From NCBI RefSeq assembly GCF_048569485.1, contig NC_134364.1, positions 125,748,882 to 125,812,881 of the forward strand: 64,000 bases of DNA. The letters are read 5' to 3'. Made by a program: the position numbers and the translations under genes. The number at the start of each line of letters is the position of its first letter. The first letter of the stretch is position 1. Shown here piece by piece: positions 1 through 11,410 of this stretch. A model generated the notes under the pieces. It saw only the letters and a list, made by a program, of their open reading frames with translations. It did no database searches and was not told the DNA's origin. This DNA is from Anomaloglossus baeobatrachus. Lineage: Eukaryota > Chordata > Amphibia > Anura > Aromobatidae.

Positions 1-2034
1 AATGAGGTCCTCAAAAAATCCACTACGACACAATGTGGATATTATGAGGACTTTCAGCTGCGCACTGTTACGGTTTTTGCTTTGAGGCTCCTCCCACTCT
101 TCGAAAAAATCCATTGCAGTCACCTCAGTACCAAATGTACATAATGTAGTGGCTAAAATGAGGTCCTCAAAAAATCCACTCTGATATAGACGGCTCACTA
201 CTGAAGCAGCTAGAACGGAGTGGCTAAAATGAGGTCCTCAAAAAATCCACTACGACACAATGTGGATATTATGAGGACTTTCAGCTGCGCACTGTTACGC
301 TTTTTGCTTTGAGGCTCCTCCCACTCTTCGAAAAAATCCATTGCAGTCACCTCAGTACCAAATGTACATAATGTAGTGGCTAAAATGAGGTCTTCAAAAA
401 ATCCACTCTGATATAGACGGCTCACTACTGAAGCAGCTAGAACGGAGTGGCTTTTTTGAGGTCCTCAAAAAATCCACTACGACACAATGTGGATATTATG
501 AGGACTTTCAGCTGCGCTCTGTTACGCTTTTTGCTTTGAGGCTCCTCCCACTCTTCGAAAAAATCCATTGCAGTCACCTCAGTACCAAATGTACATAATG
601 TAGTGGCTAAAATGAGGTCCTCAAAAAATCCACTCTGATATAGACGGCTCACTACTGAAGCAGCTAGAACGGAGTGGCTAAAATGAGGTCCTCAAAAAAT
701 CCACTACGACACAATGTGGATATTATGAGGACTTTCAGCTGCGCTCTGTTACGCTTTTTGCTTTGAGGCTCCTCCCACTCTTCGAAAAAATCCATTGCAG
801 TCACCTCAGTACCAAATGTACATAATGTAGTGGCTAAAATGAGGTCCTCAAAAAATCCACTCTGATATAGACGGCTCACTACTGAAGCAGGTAGAACGGA
901 GTGGCTAAAATGAGGTCCTCAAAAAATCCACTACGACACAATGTGGATATTATGAGGACTTTCAGCTGCGCTCTGTTACGCTTTTTGCTTTGAGGCTCCT
1001 CCCACTCTTCGAAAAAATCCATTGCAGTCACCTCAGTACCAAATGTACATAATGTAGTGGCTAAAATGAGGTCCTCAAAAAATCCACTCTGATATAGACG
1101 GCTCACTACTGAAGCAGCTAGAACGGAGTGGCTAAAATGAGGTCCTCAAAAAATCCACTACGACACAATGTGGATATTATGAGGACTTTCAGCTGCGCAC
1201 TGTTACGCTTTTTGCTTTGAGGCTCCTCCCACTCTTCGAAAAAATCCATTGCAGTCACCTCAGTACCAAATGTACATAATGTAGTGGCTAAAATGAGGTC
1301 CTCAAAAAATCCACTCTGATATAGACGGCTCACTACTGAAGCAGCTAGAACGGAGTGGCTAAAATGAGGTCCTCAAAAAATCCACTACGACACAATGTGG
1401 ATATTATGAGGACTTTCAGCTGCGCACTGTTACGCTTTTTGCTTTGAGGCTCCTCCCACTCTTCGAAAAAATCCATTGCAGTCACCTCAGTACCAAATGT
1501 ACATAATGTAGTGGCTAAAATGAGGTCTTCAAAAAATCCACTCTGATATAGACGGCTCACTACTGAAGCAGCTAGAACGGAGTGGCTTTTTTGAGGTCCT
1601 CAAAAAATCCACTACGACACAATGTGGATATTATGAGGACTTTCAGCTGCGCTCTGTTACGCTTTTTGCTTTGAGGCTCCTCCCACTCTTCGAAAAAATC
1701 CATTGCAGTCACCTCAGTACCAAATGTACATAATGTAGTGGCTAAAATGAGGTCCTCAAAAAATCCACTCTGATATAGACGGCTCACTACTGAAGCAGCT
1801 AGAACGGAGTGGCTAAAATGAGGTCCTCAAAAAATCCACTACGACACAATGTGGATATTATGAGGACTTTCAGCTGCGCTCTGTTACGGTTTTTGCTTTG
1901 AGGCTCCTCCCACTCTTCGAAAAAATCCATTGCAGTCACCTCAGTACCAAATGTACATAATGTAGTGGCTAAAATGAGGTCCTCAAAAAATCCACTACGA
2001 CACAATGTGTGAAATTATAAGCACTTTATCGGTT
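1..2034. repeat. 227-bp satellite array with five-monomer higher-order repeat
   Basis: About nine head-to-tail copies of a 227-bp unit; the same junction recurs at 219, 446, 673, 900, 1127, 1354, 1581 and 1808. Each unit carries the motif TGAGGTCCTCAAAAAATCCA twice, so it is itself built from two related halves. Variants recur every fifth copy (1135 bp): the GGCTTTTTTGAGG junction is at 446 and 1581, and the GAGGTCTTC variant is near 388 and 1523. The last copy decays after about 1995. The array continues off the left edge of the window. Each unit keeps a 71-codon minus-strand frame open, but this is not a gene: 227 is not a multiple of three and the frame closes and reopens every unit. Confidence 0.95.
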
Positions 2035-2500
2035 GCGCTCTGTTACGTTTTTCGCCGTGAGGCTCCTCCCACTCTTCAAAAAACTGAATTTCAGTCACTT
2101 CAGTACCAAATGTACATAATGAAGGCTACAGAGAGATCCTCAAAAAATCCACTCTGATCCAATATGGTAAGTTATGAAGACTGTCAGCTGCGCGGTTCCG
2201 TTTTTCCTTGTGAGGCTCCGCCCACTCTTTCAATGTCAGTCAAGCGGCCACGACTTGTGGAAATACGGTAAAATTAAAATTCCAGCAAAACTGAACAATC
2301 AGCGCTGTGTGGAATTATTTATATTGTAAAAAATAATAATAAAATGTAAGTTATAATAATAATGAAAATAAAAATGTGCCCTTTGGAAAAAAATAATAAA
2401 TATAACAGTGTGAGCATCTAATAAATAAAACCATGAAATCATTCCAATTATAAATCTGATTCCAGCCCCTGCTGTAGAAACTGAACTGTGCTGTATGGAG
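2035..2500. repeat. Decayed satellite remnant followed by AT-rich DNA
   Basis: From 2035 to about 2260 the sequence still aligns to the 227-bp unit (CTCCTCCCACTCTTC and related words), but with many differences. From 2260 to 2500 it is AT-rich with AATAAT/AAATAAA runs and no recognisable gene. Confidence 0.6.
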
Positions 2501-2870
2501 AAAAGATCACAGAGATCATCAAAAAATCAACTCTGATCTAGCCACCTCACTGGTGAAGCAGCTAGAACGGAGTGGATAAAATGAGGTGACCAAAAACATG
2601 TGACTACAGCGAGGCCTCAAGAAATCAACTCTGATCTAGACACTTCAGCAGTGAACCGGCTAAATCAGAGTGGAAAAAATGAGGACCACAAAAAACCCAC
2701 TCTGATCTAGACACTTCAGTAGTGAGCCGGCTAAATCAGAGTGGAAAAAATGAGGCCTCAAAAAATCAACTCCGATATAGCCGGCTCACTACTGAAGCAG
2801 CTAGATCAGAGTTGATTTTTTGAGGACCACAAAAAATCAACTCTGATCTAGACGCAACCCAGCTCCCACC
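2500..2870. repeat. Palindromic relatives of the satellite, including a ~118-bp palindrome
   Basis: Several copies of a motif with CAACTCTGATCTAG at one end and the complementary CTAGATCAGAGTTG at the other. The strongest palindrome runs about 2697-2814 with its centre at GAGGCCTC (2752-2759). Both arms contain CTTCAGTAGTGAGCCGGCT or its complement. The words AAAAAATC and TGAGG link the cluster to the 227-bp satellite upstream. Confidence 0.75.
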
Positions 2871-3059
2871 TTCTCCTCACACTCAGCGCTGTTTCCGGTC
2901 GGTCTGTTTCCGCTTCCGGAGCAATCGCGCGATAGCAGCTTCTGCAGATAGTGACGTCAGAGAGAAAAAAACAGAACTCATGCGCTGTGGCCAATGAAGC
3001 AACTAGTGACGTCTAGTGGTGCAGACAGAAAGCCAAACCGAAAAGTCCTGAGCGATCAC
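2871..3059. other. Unassigned flank
   Basis: GC-richer sequence between the palindromes and the foldback element, with a TGACGTCA-like word near 2951. No gene or repeat structure could be supported. Confidence 0.4.
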
Positions 3060-4559
3060 AATACATGCACCATGCTGAAGTTGGTTTCTTATTCGGCAAT
3101 TTAGTATTTTCAGTTTTACAGGTTTCTCAACAAAAATAACACATCCCAATAATAAAATACAATGCACTGATGCCCTAATATAAGCACACAAAATCAGCTG
3201 CGAAATTTATAAAACTGGCAAAAAGATGGGCACCAAATTATGTAAGTGAAAGGGTTAAATGGCTTTGGGCCACTGATCTAACACCACAATTGCATATCTA
3301 GTGATGCCTCTATTCAAACGCAAGTGACTCCAGCCTGGCCCAAAGGGGTTCTGGGCATCAAAACTGGCATCAAAGTGGGCACACAGCATGTTGTCACAGA
3401 TTTGAATAAGTAACTGGTGTTTTTGAGGGGTTAAATGGCTTTGGGCCACTGATATCTCGCCATAAATACATATCTAGTGATGCCGCACATCAAATTCATG
3501 TCACTTCAGCTTGGCCCAAATGGGTTCTGGGCAGGGCCGGCTCCAGGTTTTTGTGGGCCCTGGGAGAAAGTGTCTCAGTGGGCCCCATCCACACATAGAC
3601 ATGCACAGATACATACACATACAGGCATACGTACACATACATATTTAACCCCTTAACGACCGCCGATACGCCTTTTAACGGCGACAAATTAGGGTACTTC
3701 TTCCGATCCGCCGCTTTTTAACAGCGGTCGGAAAAAAGGGTCTAACGCCCCCCAGAGTCAGAAAATTTCCGGGGTCTCAGCTGCCGGGGGTAGCTGAGAC
3801 CCTGGAGATCATGATTCTGGCCGGTTTTTCCGGTCCCCGCTCACCTGATGACCGGTATACACCGATGATCAGGTTACAGTAAATGACCACGCCGGTAAAA
3901 AATCATTTATCTCCCATCTGGCATAAACAAACATGTCAGAAGGGAGATAAATCTCCTCCCCCGGTCCTCTCCGGTCCCCCAGTGTCGCCAAAGTGTCCCC
4001 CCACCCCCCCTTCCTCCCGAAAATGCAACATGGCGCCACACATACCGGCGCGCACAGCAGCGCGCCGGCCACATTTCCCCCTTTCCTATGGTTTCTGTCG
4101 CATGTGCTATGACACATACGACAGAAACCTGCTCCCCAGGCCCTGCCAGGTCACCCACTAGTCCCACCCCGGTGTTCCCTGGTGTCCCCCGTACCTGTCG
4201 CAGCTCTGATCCCCCGCGGCCCCCTCCTCCTTCACAGTGCACGCCGGTCACACGTGCAGAGCGCGGATGTCAGCTTCCTGTGTCTGACTCAGAGACGCTG
4301 GCTGCTGCTGTTGCTGCTCGGCACTCTGCAGCTGTGACCCGGGGAGGGTGGGTGCACCCACTCTCCTCAAATGGAGGGTCTGCACTCCTAGAAAATGGGG
4401 GATACGTTCCCTGAACATGCCCCCATATTCTAGAAGGTCCAGAATCGCCGCGGGACTTTCACAATGGATTACAGCAGGGACCCGATTTTTTTTTTCTTTT
4501 CAATAAATTGGCCAAAGAGGGAATGTTTTTGGGGAGTTTTTTCAAATAAAATTTTTTTT

Positions 4560-5160
4560 TGTTGTCAATTTTTTTTTTATTACTGTCAATTACTTATGTC
4601 TGGTATCAAATAGACGCCGTGACATAACTAATTGCTGGGTTTGATGCCAGGTGACATTACACATCTGGTATCAACCCCATTTATTACCCAGTTTACCACC
4701 GCATCAGGGCAACCGGATGAGTTGGGGCGAAGCGCCAGGATTGGCGCATCTAATGGATGCGCCACTTCTGGGGCGGTTGCGGACTGCTATTTTTAGGCTG
4801 GGAAGAGTCCAATAACCATGGCTCTTCCCACCCTGAGAATACCAGACCCCAGCTGTCAGCTTCACCTTGGCTAGTGATCTAATTTGGGGTGACCCTATGT
4901 TTGTTTGTTTTTTTAATTATTTATTTATAAATAATTAAAAAAAAAAAAACAGCTTGGGGAGACCTCCAAATTGATCACCAGCCAAGGTGAAGCTGTCAGC
5001 TGTGGTTTGCAGGCTACAGCTGTCTGCTTTACCCTAGCTGGCTATCAAAAATAGGGGGGACCCCACGTCATTTATTTTAATTATTTTTTTTCTTTTTGGG
5101 CTAAATACAAGGCTAGGCACCCTTTAGTGCCACATGAAAGGCACTAAAGGGCGCCAGCTT
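4560..5160. repeat. Interspersed repeat shared with 15940-16999
   Basis: Carries the words TTATTACCCAG, GGCGCATC..GATGCGCC and a long AT hairpin around 4910-4945 (AATTATTTATTTATAAATAATT). The same layout (TTACCCAGC, a GCGCC hairpin, TTGCAGAC and an AT hairpin) recurs at about 16050-16330 and, inverted, at 16720-16990. It has the look of a non-autonomous frog repeat; I cannot name the family. Confidence 0.55.
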
Positions 5161-5589
5161 AGAATATGCAGGGGGTGGGACGTTATATATGTTTGACATC
5201 TATCCATTCATCCATTGTAGTATTTTAGGCTGTGTGCCCACAATCAGGGTTTGCAGCGTTTTGGGAGCAGAGTGTTTTCCCTGCATCCATAACGCTGCGT
5301 TGTGCAGTAGAAGCACAGTGGAAGGATTTTTAGAAATCCCATGCCCACTGGGCTTCTTTTCTCCGCAGCATAAACCGACCTGTGGTGCAGCTTCCCGAGC
5401 CTCAGCATGTCAATTTATGCTGCGGAGACAAGAGTGTTCTCTGCAGGTAGAATAGAACTAAAGTCCACAGCAGCCTGAACCCAAATCGTGGGCATGGGCA
5501 GCTGCGTTCTCCAGTGGACAACACTCACATCTCTGCAGGAAGGCTGACACTGTGTACTAGACGCCGAGTCGCTGGATCATGGCCACATA

Positions 5590-7575
5590 GCCTAACAGTG
5601 AGAAACAGCAACATTTTTGTGAAGTACCTGTGGATTCAAAATGCTTACTATACTCCTGAATAAAATCCTTGAGGGGTCCAGTTTCCAAAATGGAGTCACT
5701 TGTGCGGGGTTTCTAATGTATAGGTACCCAAGAGACCCTGCTAATGTGACATGGTGCCCGCAATTTATTTCAACTTTTCCAAAATTCAAATGGTGCTCCC
5801 TCCATTCCAAGCCCTCCCATTAATCCAAACAGAGGTTTTTGGCCACATATGGGGTATCCCTGCGCTCACAAGAAATTGGATAACAACCTGTTTTGTTGTT
5901 GCCTCTTGATAAAGTGAGGAATGTGATGCTAAAGAAACATTTTTGTGAAAAAAATGAAAATTTTCAATATGGCACCCTAAGCTTATCAAATTCTGTGAAG
6001 TATTCGTGGATTCAAAATGCTCAATATACACCTAGATAAAAGCCTTGAGGTGTCTTGTTTCCAGAATGGGGTCACTTGTGGGGGACCTCCACTGTTTAGG
6101 CACTTTCCAAATGCGACATAGCGTCCACTAATTATTCCAGCCAAATGTTCAGTCAAATGGCACTTTTTCCCTTCCGAGCCCTGCTGTGCACCCAAACAGT
6201 TGATTTCCACCACACATAAGGTATCAGCATACTCAGAAGAAATTGCACAATAAATTTTATGCTCCTTTTTTTCCTTTTACTCTTGTTAAAAAAAAAAAGC
6301 TATGTGGTTGAAGTAACAATTGTGTGGTAAAAATGTATTTTTTTTATTTTCACAGCTCAACATTATAAACTTCTGTGAAGCACCTGGGGGTTCAGGGTAC
6401 TCACCAAACATCTAGATAAATTCCTTGAGGGGTCTATTTTCCAGAATGGGGTTACTTGTGGGGGACCTCCACTGCTTAGGCACCTCAGGGTCTCTCCTAA
6501 TGCAACATAGCGTCCGCTATTGATTCCAGCCAATTTTGCAGTCAAATTGCACTTCTTCCCTTCCAAGACCTGCCGAGTGTCCAAACAGTTGATTTCCACC
6601 ACATATAAGATATCAACAAACTCAGGAGAAATTGCACAATATATTTCATGGTGATTTTTTTTCTTGTTACCCTTGTGAAAAAAAAGCTACCTGGTTGAAG
6701 TAACAATTTTGTGGTAAAATTTTATTTTTTTATTTTCATGGCTCAACGTTATAAACTTCTGTGAAGCACCTGGGGGTTCAGGGTAGTCACTAAACATCTA
6801 GATAAATTCCTTGAGAGGCCTAGTTTCCAATATGGGGTCACTTGTGGTGTTTTTTTGCTGTTTACGTACCTTAGGGGTCCTCCAAATGCGACATGGTGCC
6901 CGCAATCTTTTTCAGCCAAAATTCCTTTCCAAAATTCAAATATTGCTCCTTTCGTTCCAAGCCCTCCCATTTGTCCATACAGAGGTTTCAGACCACATGT
7001 GAGGTATCACCGCGCTCATAAAAAAGTGGGTAACAAATATGTGGGTCAAATGTTTGGAATTACCTCTTGAAAAAGTGAGAGAATTGATGCTAAAGCAACA
7101 TTTTTGAGAAAAAAAAAATGACAATTTTCAATATGACAACGTAACGTTATCAAAATCTGTGAAGTACCTGTGGGTCCAAAATGCTCAGTATACCCCTCAA
7201 TAGAAGCCTTAAGGGGTCTAGTTTCCAAAATGGGGTCACTTGAGGGGGGTTCCTGCTGTTTAGGTACCTTAGGGGATCTGTAAATGCAACATGGTGCCCG
7301 CAATCGGTTTCAGCCAACTTTGCTTTCCAAAATTCAAATATTGCTCCTTTCATTCCAAGCTCTCCCATTTACCCAAACAAAGGTTTCTGACCACATGTGG
7401 GGTATCGGCGCGCTCATAAGAAAGTGGGTAACAAAGTGTGAGGTCCAATTTTTGGTGTTACCTCTTGAAAAAGTAAGAAAATTAGTGCTAAAGCAACATT
7501 TTTAGGTAAAATGTTAATTTTTATTTTTTTTCATTCCACATTACTTTAGTTCCTGTGAAGCACCTGAAGGGTTAA
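5590..7575. repeat. ~390-bp tandem modules inside the TTAA element
   Basis: Five diverged copies start near 5600, 5985, 6363, 6749 and 7150, with a partial one near 7550. Each contains CTGTGAAGYACCTG, CCTTGAGGGGTC, GGGGTCACTTG, a TTTAGGTACCTTAGGG-like word, GCGACATGGTGCCCGC-like words and CCAAGCCCTCCCAT. Minus-strand frames of 70-85 codons recur once per module, but they are not conserved as protein and I read them as shadows of the repeat. Confidence 0.8.
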
Positions 7576-8183
7576 TAAACTTCTTGAATGTGGTTTTGAG
7601 TACCTTGAGGGGTGAAGGTTTTAGAATGGTGTCACTTTTGGGTATTTTCTGTTATCTAGGCCTCTCAAAGTTACTTCAAATGGGATGTGGTCCCTAAAAA
7701 AATGGTTTTGTAAATTTTGTTGAAAAAATGGGAAATTGCTGATGAACTTTGAACCCTTCTAACTTCCTAACCCCAAAAAATTTTGTTTCAAAAATTGGGC
7801 TGATCTAAAGTAAACAAGTGGGAAATGTTAGTTATTAACTATTTTGTGTGACATAACTCTCTGGTTTATGGGCATAAAAATTAAAAGTTTGAAAATTGCA
7901 AAATGTTTAATTTGTCAAATTTCAGATTTTTTCACAAATAAAATAAAAAAATATCATCCTAAATTTACCTCTAACATGAAGCCCAATATGTCACGAACAA
8001 ACAATCTTAGAATCGCCGGGATCCATTGAAGCGTTCCAGAGTTATAGCCTTATAAAGTGACACTGGTCAAAATTGCAAAAAATGGCCTGGGCATTAAGTA
8101 CAAAACTGGCTTCGTCCTTAAGGGGTTAAAGAGAAGTTCATTGAAAAAAACGTATACAGTATATCTATTTGAGTGTAGTTATA

Positions 8184-8626
8184 CAAACGGAAAAGACCTC
8201 AAATTTACTTAAAATGATAAACTTTATTGATATATATTAAAATTTGATAAACACCCTGTGATTAAAAAAACTGTTGATTCCCATGATTGGAAGATATCAA
8301 CTTTGTATCTATTTTGATTTATCTATACCAAGCATAGTCTCATATCACTATCTGGCCATCTTTAGTGTAATTATTGTAATTCACTATTTTAGGGTTTAGT
8401 GAGGGAAAGCCGACGTGGAACGGGGGCGCCCAAAACAGTTACGGCGTCACACCCTCCGTTGGTAGGTAGGAGCTAGATCCCATAGGGCGCTATAGGGATC
8501 CCATATATTTAGCTCCTCCCCCTCATATTCCCTTTGTGTGTTTTTTAATCACAGGGTGTTTATCAAATTTTAATATATATCAATAAAGTTTATCATTTTA
8601 AGTAAATTTGAGGTCTTTTCCGTTTG
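8184..8626. mobile_element. Hairpin element with 86-bp perfect inverted repeats
   Basis: 8184-8269 and 8541-8626 are perfect inverted copies by eye (outer word CAAACGGAAAAGACCTC, inner word CACCCTGTGATTAAAAAA), enclosing about 270 bp. The words TTAAAGAGAA(G/A)TTCA flank the region at 8126-8140 and 8628-8642, a possible 15-bp direct duplication, although the left copy lies about 43 bp outside the arm. Probably a MITE; superfamily unknown. Confidence 0.7.
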
Positions 8627-8639
8627 GTTAAAGAGAAAT

Positions 8640-9245
8640 TCACAAAAACACATATAAATAGACATAAATCTATACACTGACATACATAGATACACATCAT
8701 ACATACACATTAGAGATATTTCTAACATTGGGAAGCCGGCAACAGCCTCATTCACCTCCAGCTTGTCTCCATCCAGCTCCTCCTGGGCATGTGTCTGTGC
8801 CACGCTGATTGGTGGCTGTCACTAACAGACATGGCCGCACAGAGCACACTGACACTGCTGTATATACATCACAAGAGAGGCTGGGGACGTACACATTACT
8901 GAGGAAAGGGGTATACAGCAATGGAGGGGCATACAGCTCAAGAGTAGGGCATATAGCTTTAAAGAGGGGCAGTGGCTCTGGGGTGGGGGGGACAAACAGC
9001 TCTGAGGTGGGGGTGACATGCAGCTCTGGTGGTATACAGCTCTGAAGTGGGGGGTTGACATACAACTCTGGGAGTATACAGCACTGGGGTGGGGGGGGGC
9101 ATACAGCTCTGAGGGGGTATACAGCAGCAGGGTGGAGGGGACATACAACTCTGGTGGTATAGTAGTATGCAGCCCCCATATTCCTCCATATAGTGTTATG
9201 AAGCTCCCATAATTCTCCATATAGTATTATGTAGCCCCCATGTAG
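8640..9245. repeat. ACATA microsatellite and degenerate CATACAGCTCTG minisatellite
   Basis: 8640-8712 is rich in CATAYA words. From about 8905 to 9165 a degenerate unit of roughly 25-40 bp repeats (ATACAGCTCTGAGGTGGGGG). Overlapping frames on both strands in this stretch follow the repeat and are not supported as genes. Confidence 0.65.
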
Positions 9246-9600
9246 TATTATGCAGCCCCCATATTGCACTATTCAGCCCCCATATGGCACTATGCAACTC
9301 CCATATGGCACTATGCAACTCCCATATGGCACTATGCAACTCCCATATGGCACTATGCAACTCCCATATGGCACTATGCAACTCCCATATGGCACTATGC
9401 AACTCCCATATGGCTCTATGCAACCCCCATATGGCTCTATGCAACCCCCATATGGCACTATGCAGCCCCCATATGGCACTATGCAGCCCCCATATGGCAC
9501 TATGCAGCCCCCATATGGCACTATGCAGCCCCCATATGGCACTATGCAATCCCCATATAACATTAAACAGCCCCCATATAGCACAATGCAGACCCAGATA
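9246..9600. repeat. 21-bp minisatellite, about 15 copies
   Basis: Unit CCATATGGCACTATGCAACTC, with AACTC copies on the left changing to AGCCC copies on the right. Because 21 is a multiple of three, long frames are open in several registers on both strands (for example MALCNSH or CIVPYGG repeats). They carry no evidence of coding. Confidence 0.95.
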
Positions 9601-9728
9601 GGATTAGGCACCTTCATGTAGTATACAGCCCGCATATAACACAATGCAGACCCAGATAGCATTAGGCATCCTCATGTAGTATACAGCCCGCATATAGCAC
9701 AGTGCAGACCCAGATAGCATTAGGCACC
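9600..9728. repeat. ~65-bp tandem repeat interrupted by a solo LTR
   Basis: The unit contains CAGACCCAGATAGCATTAGGCA and CTCATGTAGTATACAGCC words; two copies lie to the left of the LTR and the phrase resumes at 10236 (CTCATGTAGTATACAGCCC). This confirms that 9729-10235 is an insertion. Confidence 0.8.
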
Positions 9729-10230
9729 TGTGATTGTGTGATATTGTGGGTTATGTACCATTTTGTGTAGGTTAATGTTTAGGCGTGGTTCACTGTCCAT
9801 TATTTGTATTCCTTGTGTGTACATTGTATTGTTTGCAGGGTTACAACTCCTTGAAGAGCTTCTGTCCCTAGGTGTGGGGGGAGGGGTCCTGGGATCCCCC
9901 TTCTGTAAACTGTCTACCTGGGGGATTTGCCAGTCTGTTTGAGAACTTGAAGAGAGAAGGACGAAGATTGATCCTCTGGGCTGAAGGTGACACCCCAGAG
10001 AGACTGTGAGAACCCCCGATTTCCCTGGAAAAGGACTGCTGGCGGATTGTGACTTATCCCCGGGACATTTATCGCTTATTGGATTATATTCATATTTCTG
10101 GACTAATTTTACCCTCTGTATGGTGGATTATGTTATGGACCGTTTGATTTGCTTGGAATAAATGCTTATTGGATTGTACAGCCATCTCTCGCTCTGTTGA
10201 TTGTGTGATATGGGAAAAGTACCCGTCACA
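9729..10230 (+). mobile_element. Solo LTR (fossil)
   Basis: A 502-bp insertion starting TGTGATTGTGTG and ending CCCGTCACA, flanked by a perfect 5-bp duplication GCACC (9724-9728 and 10231-10235). TG...CA ends and a 5-bp duplication are the signature of an LTR. An AATAAA polyadenylation-type word is near 10158. No internal region is present, so this is the usual product of recombination between two LTRs. The family (Gypsy-like or endogenous retrovirus) cannot be told from an LTR alone. Intact duplication suggests a fairly recent insertion. Confidence 0.88.
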
Positions 10231-11410
10231 GCACCCTCATGTAGTATACAGCCCCCATAGTTGTCTGGCCACAGTGTAATACATACTCACTTTTCCTCAT
10301 TACCCAGCTGCTCCGGTCTCTTCAGCGCGTCCACTGCTATCGCTCTGACCTCTCAGCAGGTGTGCAGTGTTGAAGTCACTGCGCTTCGCTGCTGAGCTGT
10401 CAGAGCCGACAGACACAGCGGGAGAATGATAAGAGAGGGAGTGCGCCGCTACATCTCATCATTCATTGCATCGGCAACTGTGATGCCGATACAAATGAAA
10501 GTGCGATCCTCAGCAAATGGAGGCTGGTGACAGTGCGGGCACTGGGCCCCCTGTGTAGCGGTGACTTGTCCTGCCACTGCGAATGGGCCCCCCCGGCAGC
10601 CCAGGGCCCCGGCATTTGACCGGATTAGCCGGGTCCTGACGCCGGCCCTGGTTCTGGGCATCAAAACTGGCAAAAAAGTCAACTAACTCCAGTCTGTCGT
10701 AAATGTGTGGGTTATTGTGAAGATTTTGACTTGTGCAGATTTGTACAAAATTATGAAGGGGATTTTGATGCACCAAAGTTAAAAAGAATCCTGAAGGTTT
10801 GTATTTATGGTGAGATATCAGGGGCCCAAAGCCATTTAACCCCTCAAAAACACCAGTTACTTATTCAAATCTGTGAAAACTGGTCATTTGCTCATTTTGA
10901 TGCCAGTTTTGATGCCCAGAACCTGTTTGGGCCAGGCTGGAGGGATCTGAATTTGATGTGGGGCATCACTAGGTATGTAAATTTGGGGTGAGATCAGTGG
11001 CCTAAAACCATTTAACCCCTCAAAAACAAGAGTTACTTATTCAAATCTGTGAAAACATGCTGTGTGCCCACTTTGATGCCAGTTCTGATGCCCAGAACCC
11101 CTTTGGGCCAGGCTGGAGTAACTTGCGTTTGATTAGGGGCATCACTAGATATGCAATTGTGGTGTTAGATCAGTGGCCCAAAGCCATTTAACCCTTTCAC
11201 TTACATAATTCGGTGCCCCTTTGATGCCCTTTTTTTGCCAGTTTTATAAATTTCGCAGCTGATTTTGAGTGTATTTATATTAGGGTATCAGTGCATTGTA
11301 TTTTATTATTGTGATGTGTTATTTTTGTTGAGAAACCTGTAAAACTGAAAATACTAAATTACCGAATAAGAAACTGACGAATAAGAAAACAACTTCAGCA
11401 TCGTTATACA

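Larger units (their letters stand above)
3649..8125. mobile_element. TTAA-target element (piggyBac- or Kolobok-like), non-autonomous
   Basis: Starts CCCCTTAACGAC at 3649 and ends GTCCTTAAGGGG at 8125, flanked by TTAA (3645-3648 and 8126-8129). TTAA duplications occur in piggyBac and Kolobok superfamilies, and without a transposase I cannot choose between them. The left third is GC-rich, the middle (4560-5160) belongs to a family seen again near 16000, and the right half is a ~390-bp tandem structure. Short frames at 3883-4414 lie in GC-rich DNA and look fortuitous. Confidence 0.8.
3532..10650. mobile_element. hAT-type non-autonomous element inside foldback element 1
   Basis: Inverted ends CAGGGCCGGCTCCAGG (3532) and CCTGACGCCGGCCCTG (ending 10650), flanked by a perfect 8-bp target duplication GTTCTGGG (3524-3531 and 10651-10658). 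An 8-bp duplication and CAGGG ends are hAT hallmarks. No hAT transposase remains. The interior carries a TTAA-target element, a hairpin element, microsatellite and minisatellite DNA and a solo LTR, all inserted or expanded later. Confidence 0.9.
3069..11404. mobile_element. Foldback-type DNA element 1 (9-bp target duplication), split by a hAT
   Basis: The left end reads ACCATGCTGAAGTTGG and the right end is its complement, CAACTTCAGCATCGT. The flanking 9-mers AATACATGC (3060-3068) and TATACATGC (11405-11413) match at 8 of 9 positions. Both arms are made of ~178-bp modules carrying AAATGGCTTTGGGCC and the complement GGCCCAAAGCCATTT: left copies near 3258 and 3437, right copies near 10832, 11007 and 11178. 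Arms built of tandem modules plus a 9-bp duplication recall Drosophila FB-like foldback elements; that comparison is structural only. No transposase is visible. The centre is occupied by the hAT at 3532-10650. Confidence 0.85.

Noticed and set aside
210-2005. Eight repeated 68-75-codon frames with identical peptides
   Set aside because: They recur once per 227-bp satellite unit, cannot be joined, and show no codon-position bias beyond identity of the DNA.
3883-4414. GC-rich overlapping frames of 82-114 codons
   Set aside because: Pro/Arg-rich on both strands inside the TTAA element; explained by composition.
9246-9662. Overlapping 98-129-codon frames and a CRISPR-like look
   Set aside because: A 21-bp minisatellite without unique spacers; the frames follow the period.
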